Positions 1 to 12,645 of a stretch of DNA of 64,000 nt are shown piece after piece. The translations under genes and the position numbers were made by a program. Source of the DNA: Pezizomycotina sp. ARF18 (lineage: Eukaryota; Ascomycota); contig AZLU01000126.1 in NCBI GenBank assembly GCA_002224055.1, positions 55,202 through 119,201 on the forward strand. Direction: 5' to 3'. Within the stretch, counting starts at the first letter, position 1. Each line of letters opens with the position of its first letter. Below the pieces are notes generated by a model. That model ran no database searches. It was not told where the DNA came from and saw only the letters and a program-made list of their open reading frames with translations.

Positions 1-700
1 GGCTTACCTTTTGCGCTACTAAAGTTGGCCTACTAGTAAGTTTCCAAAGGTTTAAGCACTTATAGGTACGGTACTACTTAACAAGCCACGGAAGTGAAAG
101 CAAAGGAAAACATGTGTGTTGAAAAAAAAAAAAAAAAAAAAAAAAAAACTTGGTAAACTTACTCGTGTTGAATTTCCCTATTTTATTTAGATCAAGAATT
201 ATTTGCCACCACCGAGACTAGGGAAAAAGCAGGGTCCAACGATGGAGAGCATTTAAGATGTATCTCTAGGCGAGTATATGAGTATAAGATGTGAGCAGGA
301 ACCAAGGCGGCACTCGGGGAGAGAAAAAGCAAAGACAGTATCCGCCTGGATGAGACCCTGCGCAAGAAAAACTAAACATTTCTTTTACCAGGTGAATGCA
401 CGGTGTTCCGTATTCAGGGCACTGCAACTTGAGAAGTGAGTCCTGTTCATGACGTGGTCACTGACGATCTTATTACAGCTTCCTCGGTTATAGAAGTTTC
501 GATCGCAGCTCGACGATAGCCCGTGCTGTTGGGTAACGGGCCAGTGTCTGCGAAGCTACTAGGAGAGGAAATTCGGGATATATATATACGGGTGGTTATG
601 GCGCAATGCCAACCACCGGGAGAAAGCAGTCACGCAGTCTTTGACATATACTGTTGGAGTTGAGTTGGGATCTTTGTAATTACGGAAGGGCTCCCCGCTT
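1..700. other. Intergenic, with 27-base poly-A tract
   Basis: No coding region is recognisable here. The notable element is an uninterrupted run of 27 A at 122-148. The last 100 bases are presumably the promoter of the Zn2Cys6 gene that starts at 773. Confidence 0.6.
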
Positions 701-710
701 CTATATAAAG
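701..710 (+). promoter_or_regulatory. TATA-like element of the Zn2Cys6 gene
   Basis: The sequence CTATATAAAG lies about 65-70 bases upstream of the chosen ATG at 773, a normal distance for a fungal TATA box with a short leader. The assignment rests on sequence and position only. Confidence 0.45.
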
Positions 711-772
711 AAAGACCCACCATATTCGAGAAGATTCGACTTGAGGAATTTCACCGAAGCGACTTTCGAAGC

Positions 773-2824
773 ATGAGCGACCAGAAGGCTATTGCACCGG
801 CTCCACCTGGTTCATCCCATGTTGTTCCTCCTCAGTTAAAGCAGGTCAGTGGTAGAGTTTCTTCAGCATGTCGTATGTGTCGTATACGGAAATCAAAGGT
901 TAGTAAATCAGTTTCCCCCCTTTACGTGCCATGATCTTTTTGTGAGAGTTCGCGGTCCGCAAGTAGCTGCACTTCCTTGTTCATAACTGCATTTTACCCC
1001 TTTTTCTTCCCCCGAGATACGCAGAAAGAAAGACAATTTCAAGAAAGTATAGAGTTGATTTGCATACCAATACATATTGTTCTATCCAAGATAGTGCGAC
1101 GGAGGGCAACCTTGTTCTAAATGTATTACCAGGAAATCCCAATGCATTTATGAGAACTACGACCGAAGACGAGAGCGCGCGGCGCTCCAGCACGACTTTA
1201 ATCGATTGACCCAGACCCTCCGCTCCCACGAAGAGCTCATCCACTCCCTGAGAACAGGGGACAAGCAGGAGGTCGACGACCTCGTTAATCTCCTACGCGA
1301 ACGCGAGACGGTTGGTGACGTTGTGAAGCAGTTTCAGCAGAGAGGTAATCGCGTTAAGCCGCGGCCGTCGTTCTCCGATAGCCAGACTGGCACTGAAGCC
1401 AGCGAGGGAGGTTCGGGGAGCCAAGGCGAAGCGACGAGCAGGGCCGGAGACGTGGAAATGTTTGTTGATAGCGGCACCGGCGAGTCTGAGACAAACGAGG
1501 CGAACCCCCTATCCGCAGCGTCCACTGAGACGCCGACAGATTGGCATGGGAAATTTGACCCGCTCGGTCAGGCGGGTTCGTCCGCAGAAGCCTGCGACGG
1601 GCGCCATGACAGCATCTCGAGCACGCTAATGCAGATGTTCTCGAAACCGGCCTTGCAAGCGCGATTTCGCCACACCCGCCAGTTCCGACTGTTCACAGAC
1701 CGTTGCGACTTTCACGGTGTGGCCGAGCCCTGGACTACGGTGACCGACGAAAGCGACTCCTTTACGTTGTCGCATCTGATGGCCCTTTGCGGCACTTGGA
1801 CCCGACCGATGTACAGGTTCATCAGTCTCGATCTATTCTACCGTGACCTGTGCCGACAGAGCCTTGACAGTAGATTCTGTTCGCCGTCGCTCGTGAACGC
1901 TGCTGCTGCTATGAGTTGTGTAAGTTGCACTCTCCCCTTCCCGTCCCTATTTTTTTCGCGCTATTCGCCCGTTTTTTTGTCGCGATCTCTTTCCGAACGT
2001 AGGATTTGCTAAAGGAAATCCCACAGCTGATATGTAACCACCCTTCTGCGTTAGCAGACCCCCTCGAACACGACTCTCGCGGCGAACATTTCGCTGCCGA
2101 GGCCAAGCGACATCTCAACTCGCGACACAAAAGGAGCGACCTCCCGTCTGCGCAAAGTCTAGCCTGTCTTAGCATCGTCGAGGCCAGCCGGCGGCGAAAT
2201 ACAGCCTCTTGGTGGTATTCCGCGCTTTTTTTTAATATGTGCCTCGAACTCGGCCTCCCCGACCACCACGTAGCCGTAGACATGTCGGGGGAGGGTGAAG
2301 ACGAATCTGAGATAGAAAAGCGGCAACTTGGCCTGGCTGCCGCATCGTTCGCAATATTTTTCATGGAGAGGTTTGTCGCCCCTTATGCCCCTCTGTGGCC
2401 TTGCTTTCAGTAGCGTACGGTTTTAAAATTTGTTGACCTTTTTGACTGACACGAGTCTTTTCATTACATTTTAGGATCTGGTTCAACTTCCTCAAAGCCT
2501 CGGCACCAAGCAGTATGATCGACCTACCTTTAACAACTTTATCCGCGCTGCAAAATCCGGCAATGACCATCTCGTCGCCGCCTCTCAGCAAGACTGTCAT
2601 AAGTATAGTGCAGGTGCGGATTATGGCGGCGCGAGCAGGGAGGAAGGCAAGGGAATCGCTGTACCACAGCCCTCGACGTCGCACGGCAGTTATTCACAGC
2701 TGACCTGGATCTAAATCAGTTGATAAAGGATATGCTGCAGTTCATGTCGACACAGTGGAACTACCAATCCTCCCGCGACCTGGTCAGTCTGCACGACAAG
2801 CTGAAAACGTGGTTATTTTTGTAA
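773..2824 (+). CDS. Zn(II)2Cys6 transcription factor, short form
   Basis: Probable nuclear DNA-binding regulator. Exon 1 (773-898) encodes 42 residues and ends inside the binuclear zinc cluster (CRMCRIRKSK). A 196-base intron with donor GTTAGT and acceptor ATAG (899-1094) follows. Exon 2 (1095-1919) completes the cluster with CDGGQPCSKC and a final Cys seven residues on, giving the six Cys of the family. A linker and the start of the fungal middle-homology domain follow. A second intron (1920-2002, donor GTAAGT) leads to exon 3, which reads into typical middle-homology sequence (SWWYSALFFNMCLELGL). A third intron ends in TTTTAG at about 2474. The frame beyond is ambiguous: a spliced ERIWFNFL reading fits the family, but another frame is better near 2680-2820, so one base may be missing at about 2660. 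The middle-homology domain stops several hundred residues short of the usual length. Start chosen as the first ATG upstream of the zinc cluster. Confidence 0.8.
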
Positions 2825-3921
2825 CACCCGATTCTCCCCTCGCGCCGGTTCGCTCTACGCACACGGAGAACATAACAGATTGATGTTTCTTTTCAAATTA
2901 TCTTTCACGACAGTGTTTTTGCAAGGTTATTTTCCGGTACCGTATTCGTTTTTGTTTCGATGGATTTCATGCCTTTTTTTTCGCATATTGTCGTTGCTTT
3001 CACTTGGAGGATTCGAAGTATAAACGGAGCGTTTCTCTTTGGCTTTGTCTTGTTTTTTTGCATGTTCTTACTTTGATATAGGAATATCTGTTGTTTGGTC
3101 ATGTAATTCATTTCAGCATTCTTCCATATATTTTTAGCTCCAAACCAAAATTGCCTACAAAAACAAATATAAAACACTTTCGTGTTTTTTAAAAACGAAA
3201 GTCTTCCAGCTGTCTCGTGAATCAGCGCAATTCAGCGCAAAAGCACATGGTGCGACCTGTCAACTTACGATAAGAGTTTTCTCGAACATGGGGTCGTGAT
3301 ATTCCAGTACGGGATGACGTATCTTTGTCCCAGTTGTGGCCTTGATCAAGAAACCCGAATCCCAATCGAAACTGCCGTCATCATGGTAAACACAACGCTA
3401 TACGGGAGTTTCTCATCGGAATGTACCAGAATCGCATGATTTCTTCCTATCTGAATCACGATTTCTTCGATAATCATTCTTGCCCTACCAGAAATACATA
3501 AGATTTTTTTAAAAAAAGGAATATTACGCCGAACCCTTGTCGAACCGCCGGTTATAATGTGTGGCTGGCGCCTTATTGCTTTTCAAGGTATGATGTCCAT
3601 CGCGATACAATCAATTGATAAACTTTTTCTCGATCGATATCACAAACATCATCAAGATAGAAGGCACTCTTCATCTCTTTCGCTTTTCGGCTCTCTTTAT
3701 CTCTGTAACTGCTGATTGCAGGTGCTGACAGAACTTAGGCTTTACAGGGTAAATTATATACGAGGGAAACGGAATTTAATTTCAGAATATAATTTTTGCA
3801 TTTCAGAATACAGTTACATAAACAGCAATATAAATTTATAATTCAGAATACAAAAGGAAAAATGCGGATCGCAATGGAGAAGAGTAGAAAAGTCTCACCG
3901 TGACCAGTAACGTCGCTCTTC
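2825..3921. other. AT-rich intergenic region
   Basis: This is the space between the convergent Zn2Cys6 and SNF2 genes and probably holds both 3' ends. A 90-codon minus-strand frame at 2905-3177 has low-complexity Lys/Asn/Phe composition and no motif, so I do not call it a gene. Confidence 0.5.
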
Positions 3922-6900
3922 TCAACGCAAGATACCCTTCAGAGTCTACAAATCCAAATTAGCAAACTGGGTTGAGGCAGCTGCCTAAGGGAATTTCACG
4001 AAGAACTCATTTACCTTCAAATATTCGACGGTGAGGTTATTTGCTTTACCGCCGCTACAGATCTCAGCCAACCTCAATTTCTTCTGTTGTAAAGCTTGAA
4101 TCCGCTAATAACGAAAATATCAGTACTTGCGCAACTGTGTTGTACACTCGAAAGAACGTACCTCTTCATAGGAGTTTGAAATGATATATCTGATAGTAAC
4201 AACAGGCTTCTTCTGCCCAATTCTATGAACGCGCGCAAGTGCCTGTTCCTCCGCCATTGGATTGAATTGTGGTTCGAGGACGTGTACTCGAGATGCTACT
4301 GTCATATCGATCCTAGATAATGAAGTTTGTTAAATTCGCAAAGTTGAGGAAGGAGAAAAAAAAGAAAGTGGGGGCTGTAGATGGATGAAAATATGGTTTA
4401 CCCAACACTACCGCTCCCAACGGTAGTCAGCAAGACATTGATATCGTCCTCGCGACGAAATCTCTCTAGACGGGCTCTTCGCTCCTTTATTGGCATGGAA
4501 CCGTCTATCCGCTCAAACCTGATGTCGCCATCTCGGTTCATTGCAGCCTCCACAAGGTCCAGCATCTTTGTCCAGCAGGAGAAGACGACGCTACGGCACT
4601 GTTAGCGCATGCTTATTCAACGATGAGATATCGAAGGGGCAGTTTACCTTTTCTCTCCAGGAGAATTCCTAAGATTTGCAGTAAGGCACGCACTTTCGTC
4701 GAAGGGTTTGGGATCTCATTATCCTGAGGATGATCTTGCATCACCACATCGTTCTCGCCAGCGTCCAGAGGGGATGGTAGTGGTGTTGTTGCAGATGATC
4801 TGTCACTAAGATCTTTGCAGATAGCGGCGGAACAGATGGGACAAACTTCCTCTTCGTTGCCCCTAATACAGCCCTCGCAGAATACATGCTGACAGTCTTG
4901 AATAATCGATCCAGCATCCAAAAGTGCTTCGTCCTCAGTGCCACAAGTCTCGCATTTAACCACGAAGAGAAAGTCTAGGTCATTGCTGGAATTTGACGTC
5001 GTATTGCCTTGCTCAAATGACTCTAGCTCGGCAATTAAAGACCGAGGGAGCAAGTCCAGGCATGGTTGCATGCCTGGCGAAGCCGCAGGACCAGCTGGTA
5101 ATCTTCCGGCGGTGGTGTATCTTTTCGCTCTCGCCCTGCTTCGCTAATCCTCCTTGAGTGGCTTTCTTCAATGTTTGCTCGATCAAGAAATTTGTATGTT
5201 ACTCAACAGGCCGTAAACTCTGCTTTCGGCGTCGTTAAAGTCAAGGAAATGAGTCTCATCTTTCCTTTCCGGTAGCATGGCAGCCAATGTTTTGGCCTTG
5301 GTTCGCCGCAGCGTTGTCGCTGCAACTAGAATACGCAGTTTACCAAGGCCGAGCCAAATCCATCGGCAGTGATTAAAGGTTGGTAATAAGCTTGTTAAAT
5401 GCGGCTTTGGAGTCGACCGGTGCGACGCGAAGGAATCCATCAACGATCCAAAGTCATCCAGGGTATTCTGGACAGGTGTTCCACTCAAACACCACCTCCT
5501 CTCGGCGTCTAGACGGTAAATTGCTTTCGCTTGCTTCGTGGCTCGGTTACGAATCGTATGCGCTTCGTCTAGGACAACTCGTCGCCACTTGTGTCGCGTA
5601 ATAAATCCATCGCTGCCCTCGTTGGATACCACACCATAAGTAGTCAGAACGATATCGTATGAGTTGAAGTCTGGCTTCTGAGAGCGCCTGCTTGTATAAC
5701 TTAGCGATTCAAGGCCCGTGGTGTGACTAAGGTATGTTGTTAGACCAAATGATTGATGCAGACAGCAGCAGGTGAGTCCTTACAGTTGAATCTGATCCTC
5801 CCAGCCTGGTATAGTGGATTTTGGGGTAATTATGAGAGTTGGCCTCCTCGAGCTATCGGTATCGTATTGCAGGGAAGTGGCGATAAGGCCCAGAGTCGAT
5901 AGGCTCTTCCCCAAGCCCATTTCATCTGCCAGAATACCCCCACGGAAGGTCGTGGGGACTGCAGCAACGCGAGTTTGTGATATTAGGTTGTAGTAGCTGT
6001 TAAGGCATTAGCTTAAACGCGCAAGAATCCGAACCGGTCTCTAATGTACTAACATCTTTTACTCTCTTCATCTCCAATCGCATGCCACACACCCATATTA
6101 ATTGGGGATACTGTAGGTTGTTCTTTGATCCGCATGAACCGCAGTGCTTCTTTTTGATGTCTATCACGTCGCACGTTAGCAAATTTAAAGCCGCTCAAAA
6201 TAGGAAATATTGAATGTATAAGTGAATGTTGCCTACTCAAGCAGATCGGTTTTAACACGAGAACTTATCACATCTGTGATCTCATCGGAGTAAGGAGGTA
6301 CCATATCTGAGTCGAAGAGACTCGAGACCTCATCCACATATTTTTTCGTTTCTTTTATGCGCGCGTCGATTCTTTGTGGGGTGCTAAATTATTGCCGTGG
6401 CGGGCCTCCAGCTGCCTCATTGCTTCCTCGGATACCTTCAGGATATGCGGATTATTGTACCCCAGGCCCAACTTATTCATTGGAGAATCCTGCAGAAATA
6501 GCTTTTCTCTCGATAAACTCTTCCAATTTCTTTCGCTTTGCTATCGAGCCCATATACGTCGATTAGAAGGGTAGCTTATCTAATTTAGTCAAGTGGGTTT
6601 TCGGTATGAAGCCTTGTAACTCTAAAAAAGGGTGCAATGTCATGATATTGCGAATCTTGATTGCTTGCTGCGGTTCAACTAATCCGATGTACTCTCCCTG
6701 ACTGTGCACCTGTAATGATCGACTACCGAATGGTGAGAGCAGCGCGTCAGTCGACTTTGCTATTTTCGAAATCCCTGTGAGTTGACGACAAGGACACTTA
6801 GCTAGAAACACATTCGAAACCCTATTAGCGTGCGCTTCTGTACCACAGTAGCCTGGTCCTTAAGGAGTCTACTCACCGTTCCAAAACATGTATCAGTACC

Positions 6901-7229
6901 AGGAAAATTCCTACGAACTGGCGGGACGTCGCAGCACCGCTATTGATATTTACTTCATTGAATGCATCCAGCTCCTGGTAAGAAATGCCGCTTGGACTGT
7001 CTGATAATATTGACTCAATGGCTGGGGTAACACTAGACAATTCGGATACAGGACTTCCACCACTTTCGCATGAAGACGTGTCATCCAGACGGAGGCGTTT
7101 GTAATCTTGGACGGTGAAATAGTGGTCTCCATGGTCATCGCTCTCGTAAGTGTCCTCTACCCAATATCTCTTTTGGCATTCGCTTGGTACGGGAGCATCG
7201 TATAAGCAGCAGAGATTTGCTATATCCAT
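3922..7229 (-). CDS. SNF2-family ATPase with RING finger (Rad5/Rad16/HLTF-like)
   Basis: Probable nuclear DNA-dependent ATPase with a built-in ubiquitin-ligase RING, as in post-replication repair or SUMO/ubiquitin-directed remodelling enzymes. Reading 5' to 3' on the minus strand: an acidic N-terminus (7229-6873); a region around 6811-6563 like those before the helicase; HQKEALRFM at about 6150; motif I DEMGLGKS at about 5900-5930; DIVLTTYG near 5650; DEAH box at 5556-5573; motif III SGTPVQN at about 5467-5490; a C3HC4-type RING at about 4990-4810; helicase C with TKMLDLVEAAM and RIDGSMP (about 4560-4480); motif VI ALARVHRIGQ at about 4213-4250. Several introns have clear borders: between GSVG and GIDMTVAS; GTACGT..TTAG near 4161-4107; and 4014-3946, which leads to a short last exon ending at TGA 3924-3922. 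The catalytic motifs are all present. One or two frame changes remain between about 6050 and 5990. The final Ser of motif I is usually Thr. Confidence 0.8.
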
Positions 7230-7364
7230 GATCTAGCTCTAAAATTTTGATGTGCAACATTATTTTTACCTAAATCTGTTTCCAACGAAAATAAGGGGGG
7301 ACAGCGCGATAATAAACCATTACAGTCCATCTGGAAAGCCTCGTTTTGCCTTGCAGAAAGGTCG

Positions 7365-10300
7365 GTGTTACGCAGAATCAACATTACCTCTCCTGGTAAG
7401 TCAGGCGTACAGACACGTGTACAACGCGGGAATATTTCTTCACAGCCTCGTCCATCATTTCAACTTGAACAAAGCACATCGCCGCTTTTCAACATCTTGC
7501 ACCCTCTTAATTCAGTTCAATCAGGAAACGATGCCGACTTCTATGGAAATGAAAGCGATTTTCGACACAGCATTAGCAGATTTAAGACTAAACTGACACC
7601 AACTCAACGAGACGCCTTTATCGGTACCACTGCAACGACACTTGAAGTCACAGCTAAGCAGATTGAGATAGACCACCATGCGAGTGGGACTTCGCAGAAT
7701 ATGGGCCGGCTGATGCCGTTTATCGACTCGCTGACCAGTTATTCGGAGGTAATCGGTGTTTTTGTTCAAGTCAGTGACCTAATGGCATTCATTTGGGTAA
7801 GTTCTTAAGTCAACTCTCCGCGTGATGTAGCGATCCTGCCTGATTCCAGCGCTAATCATTCACCATAGGGCCCGGTTTGTTTACTTTTAAAGGTGAATGA
7901 ACCCACCATTGGTCCCTCATCGAACTAAGTTTCACTAATTTTATTCTAGGTGGCTGCGAAATGGCACTCTGCTCTTGACAGGCTTTTGGACGCGCTAGAA
8001 AGCATCGGGGACAAATTGGACATATTTGACAGACACTCGGAACTTTTCAGCGCCAATGCTGATCATCGGCTCCAAGGAATGCTGGGGAGGGTGTACAGCG
8101 ACGTTTTGAACATTCTGCTTCTGGCATTGAAGATTTTTCCTCGCTCAAGTAAGACTAGCAACTCCTAGGAGGTCAACGCTACTACATCCAATTGCTAATA
8201 TACGAGTGAAGTCATCAAACAAGTCGGTATTGCCATCTGGCCACCCTTCGAGAACAGGCTCAATGTCATCCTCAACAAATTTGACAGTGATAGGAGACTC
8301 CTTGAATCGGCCCTCACCGCCGAAAATTTTAAAGAATCAAGAAGATTCCTTCGAGATCTAGAGGAGAACTTTCGCAAGGAAGAAAAGGCACGCAAGGCTC
8401 TGGCCTCGAAGCGCTTCGGCAGTGTTTACGCCCAGTCACATCGCAATCAAATTTGGAACACGCCCGTGACATAGTGAAGAACCAGAGAGACACCGGGCAA
8501 TGGCTAATAAGCTCCATGGATGCTTGGATGCGAAACACAGCAGAACAGCGCGTGATTGCCCTTACCGGAATCCCGGAGCCGGTAAGTTAGATCACGATCT
8601 TCAGATTAATTGATTGAATTCTGACATCAATAAATCTCTTCGCGAAGGAAAAACCATCCTTGCTTCGGTCCTGGTTAATAAATTGAATGAGCTTAAGAGC
8701 ATTTCGTGGATTACCAAATATATTCCGTATTTTTGACGTACCACCAAGGGCAGAACCATTCGGGTTTGGAGGCATTATGCTCGCTGCTCTATCAGGCTGT
8801 GTCGCAGATTGGGAACTATACCAGATGCTCCTCGAAAAGTATGGTCCGGATCTCCGTGATATGGCACTTTCTAAGGAACAGCTTCAGGAAGCGTTGACTG
8901 GGATTGCAAGTATGGCGCCAACCTTTATCGTAATTGACGGCTTGATGAAATATCGGAGAAAGAGCGACAACTGCTACTCGGCGTTCTACGAGCTATTTTA
9001 GAATCGTCCCAAACCACAAGAGTCTTTTTCAGCGCTCGACCTGAGCCGATATTCTTCGGACCGTCGGAGCTTGGCAAATAAAAAAAAACTTATATCGATT
9101 ACTCCAACGCTGAACTATGAAGATCTTAAAACGTTTGTTTTGGAACCGAAGAATACTGGGATGCTAGTCCAAACCATGGCTATGGCAAAGACGAAGCCAC
9201 GAGGTTGCTATGCGCTATTGTGGATAAATCTCAAGGTCAGTTTAGGAAAATTGCTCTCCAATCCATCCGTCATTTGTCGCTCACAAACACTAGGAATGTT
9301 TCTGTATGCCAAGCTAGTTATAGAAGATCTTCACAACCAAACCTGCCCGCGAGAAGTTGAGGCCGCAATTGAGAATCTTCCCGAGGACTAGAAGAAGCGT
9401 AAGAATTGGCCGAGTTGATGTTGTTTGACGGGTTCTTTGGCCCACTATGACATGAAAAGAGTCTAATTAATATTTGCAGCTATGAACGGGTATTTCAGCG
9501 CTTAAACCTGCCGACAGCACGCCGAAAGCGAGTCAAAAGAATCCTTAAATTGCTTCTAGGGCGCGACGACCGCTTAGGGTATCCGAAATGCGGCAAGCTA
9601 TTATGATGGATGATGGCCTTGATGAATTGGATGCGCGAGATGCGCTCTCGATCTCTATCGAAGAAATCTGTGGAAGTCTTGTTCAGATCCGGAACAACAA
9701 AGTGTCTTTCGTTCATTTTTCAGTCCACGAGTATGGTCGTCGATTACTATTGGAGCGCCAGGAGACACGGGCTGACCTAATTCTTTATTGTAGATACCTG
9801 GCGAAGCACGATCGTGTTTTCGCAATGAGAGAGCACGGCATACATAAGACAATCTCCATCTTGTGCCTTCGGTATTTGTCCCTAAAAACTGTATGCCGAG
9901 ATATCCCAAAGTCAGAGTTCGAACGACATTTAAACAGAGGGGAATACGCTTTCTTCGCCTACGCTGGATTTAATTGGATGGAGCACTTGAAAGCGTCTAC
10001 TGTAAAAGGGTCTACCGGGCTGGATATAAAAATCTTGGGCCTGTTAAAGAGATTCTGCTCTCAGCACTTCAAGGAAACTTCAGTAACCAAGGAAATTAGT
10101 CTCAAAGATATACGCCCTTATCTTATGGCCGCTCAAGCGCACATCGGCTCCGATCAGACAACCTTGGTAAACGATTCTATTGATCTTGCGTAACATCCTC
10201 TAAGCTCCGCTAACTCCCATTAATAGATTCGGAAGATCCCTCTGATTTGACCGCATTTGCTCGACGGATCAATGAATTCTTACTAGCCGCGGCTGAGACC

Positions 10301-10920
10301 ATTCCTGAGACCGATTTCTCAATCTTGTTGTACTGCTACGGCCGGCCTTTTAGTGTTCAAACCGTCCTGCGATTTTTTCCAGGGGGCTTCGACAACCGAA
10401 AGGAGCTTGACGCTCACGAAATTAATCATAAGCGTCCATTCAAATGTGAGCTTGCCTGGTGTCCCAATTCAGTCATTGGGTTCGTTTCTGAAGCCGCATT
10501 GGTCGAGCACAAGAGAGAGCACGTGGAGGAATCGGCTCCCGCTGGAATCGAGTCAGGCCGATCTGTAGATTGCAGTACCGCCAGTTTACGTCCGGAGGAC
10601 TACAAGTCCATGCTAATGGACGCCCTCTCACCAATGATATTCGCGGCCGCAACATGTTACTTGACCAAAATCTACTCTCAAAGTTTCGAAAATCGGCTAT
10701 CAGTTTCGATCTCGGCCCTGAAAAGCATTTGATGCCGCGAGGCTTACCACTCCGGCCTCACTACGCCCCGGACATCTGGGAGGCAGCATCAATCAGCAAG
10801 GAAAGTTCCATTCTCTCTCGACTCCTTTCCAGGCTCACTTCGAAACGACGACACCAAGTGGCTTCGATATCTCTGTACTTCACGGGGGCTGGTAGCGGAT
10901 TAGAGACAATACCAGATTAA
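7365..10920 (+). CDS. STAND receptor-like protein: DUF7708-type N-terminus, NACHT, C2H2 finger
   Basis: Looks like a fungal NOD-like receptor, a family of signal-sensing NTPases linked to incompatibility and defence. About 7550-8160 encodes the N-terminal helical region common in fungal NACHT proteins (DUF7708, named from memory), split by an intron after VSDLMAFIW. A linker with DTGQWL (about 8490) leads to the P-loop, which is split by a 66-base intron (8582-8647): GIP before it and KTILASVLVN after. Walker B (IVIDGL) is at about 8925-8945, followed by a winged-helix-like part ending VSFVHFSVHEY (9699-9731) and a Cys/His finger (FKC-x3-C ... EHKREH) at 10440-10530. Both the P-loop and Walker B are out of frame by exactly one missing G, and further one-base shifts occur at about 8410 and in the 9000-9600 and 10500-10650 stretches. 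I could not fix the true ATG: the frame is open from 7365 but begins with GTG. Either a decayed gene or an intact gene with sequence errors. Confidence 0.7.
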
Positions 10921-10980
10921 TCATGGAGCGAATGATTACCTAAAAGGGGTTTGATTATATTGGGTAGACAATAATCAAGC

Positions 10981-12645
10981 GTCGACTTGTGCCCAACACC
11001 GTTACGCTTTTCTATTCCGCATTCTCTCCGGAAACGACAAGTCATTGATCTATTACTGCTCGCGCGCGTCAAGCCCTCATTGATCGCCCAGACAACCACA
11101 CTCCTTATCAAGCAAACAATTTGTCGCTGCAATCCTTCCGCACTCCAAAAAGTGTTAAATATCTTCGAAATGAAGCTAAACTCCGTTCGGAACGACGTAA
11201 GTCTCCATTTTCGGAAATCAAACGTAGGAGCGTCCTATAAAGATAAGGAAGCCATGCTATCCTTCTAGAGCAACACGGATTCAAAAAGTTCAGTTGGAGC
11301 AGATGTTAAAACGTGTAACGACTAGACGACCTTACCTCTGGATCAAACGAGCACGAAAGCTCATAATGCTGCAATCTTCCGCACTCCAAAAAGTGTTAAA
11401 TATCTTCGAAATTGAAGCTAAACCTCCGTTCTGGAACGACGTAAGTCTCCATTTTCGGATAATCAACACTGTAGGAGCGTCCTATAAAGATAAGGAAGCC
11501 ATGCTATCCTTTCTAGAGCAACACGGATTCAAAAGTTCAGTTTGGAGCAGATTGTTAAAACGTGTAACGATCTAGACTGGATCAAACGAGGCACGAAAGC
11601 TCATAATGTAATCCACTTAATGCATTTGTTGTTGGTAAGACAAAAGGGTGACCGGACAAAACAGCGAAATGGATAGCTCGACTGTTAGAGACAGGGCTGG
11701 CTGTTGATGCAGAGAGCAAGTGGAAGGGTAAGCGGTTGACAGATTACCCATCTGCCAAATACTTCCCCAAACGGATCGGCAAAACCTTCGAGCAAGCTAT
11801 CGAGGACTCAAAAGAAGAAGAGAAAGAGTAAAACGCGAGGATCCCTACAAATGGGTCTACCGTCCTAGCGAAACAAACGGCGAGAAGGAGGCAACAGGTA
11901 TGCACTCACGAGCTTATGACGGATTTTTGGAACTGAAAGCTGACACTTCCGTTTCACAGAAGAACCTGAATTTGACTTTGCAGATATTCAGGATGAGTAT
12001 CGCTTCGGCCGGCCTCCGCCTTAGAAACCTCCTCAATACCACACCGGGATCACCCCTGAAGAACTTCCAGATGCTCCACATGCAGCTAATGCTTCTGGAT
12101 CAGCAAAATAAGAAAAGGCTCATGATGGAGGCTCAGGCTCAAACTCAGACACAACCTAAGTCCATGAAACCGCTTCCCAGATTCAGGCATCCCAATTGCT
12201 CCTACAGGCTGGTATCAACCCTAACATGCTTACTCAGCAACAGTTTTTGCAATTTCAGGCATCCAACCCCGAAGTTCAACAAAATTTAATCAATGTATAT
12301 CTTAAAAGCTTAGCATTTCACCAAAGGAGTCAACTACAAAAGGAAGAGATTCCTAATGCTCAAGTTTCGGGAGTAGCTGCTGTTGGTGGAGAATCAATGA
12401 TGCGACAGACCCCCGCAGATGCAGGACCGGGAGGCACCATGGGTGACTTTGTTGAGTTTTTGTCAAGTTTTGATGATGCATCTGATGTAATCGACCCCGC
12501 CAAGTTCTATGAGGTCTGGGATCAAATTCCGAGATCCGAACCGAACGAGGTCGGTGATAGAAGTAACATTCCAGTTTCCCCGTCCAATCCCCTCGGATTT
12601 TTCTATGATGCCACGCATTTGCTCAATTTTGATCCAATTTTATAG
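10981..12645 (+). pseudogene. Unrecognised multi-exon coding region, frame-shifted
   Basis: I do not recognise the family. Coding character is plain after about 11370: segments read SFLEQHGFKSSVW, then DLDWIKRGTKAHNVIHLMH, then KTAKWIARLLETGL and RLTDYPSAKYFPKRIGK, then a charged stretch with DPYKWVYRPSE (about 11840). A Gln-rich C-terminal part follows (LTQQQFLQFQASNPEVQQNL, about 12230), and a final acidic/Pro segment ends FFYDATHLLNFDPIL at TAG 12643-12645. The pieces lie in different frames and no single start is obvious. A Gln-rich tail after a basic region would suit a nuclear regulator, but that is a guess. The 5' part overlaps a tandem duplication (11127-11609). It follows the NACHT gene on the same strand and is a separate gene as far as I can judge. 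Confidence 0.45.
11127..11609 (+). repeat. Imperfect tandem duplication, two ~240-base copies
   Basis: Copy 1 (about 11127-11368) and copy 2 (about 11369-11609) both run from GCTGCAATC..TTCCGCACTCC to AAAGCTCATAATG and abut directly. They differ at about a dozen places, nearly all one-base gaps (for example GAAATGAAG against GAAATTGAAG, GCAGATGTT against GCAGATTGTT), plus a 14-base insertion in copy 1 near 11326. True substitutions are almost absent. Copy 2 keeps a longer open frame. Confidence 0.9.
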
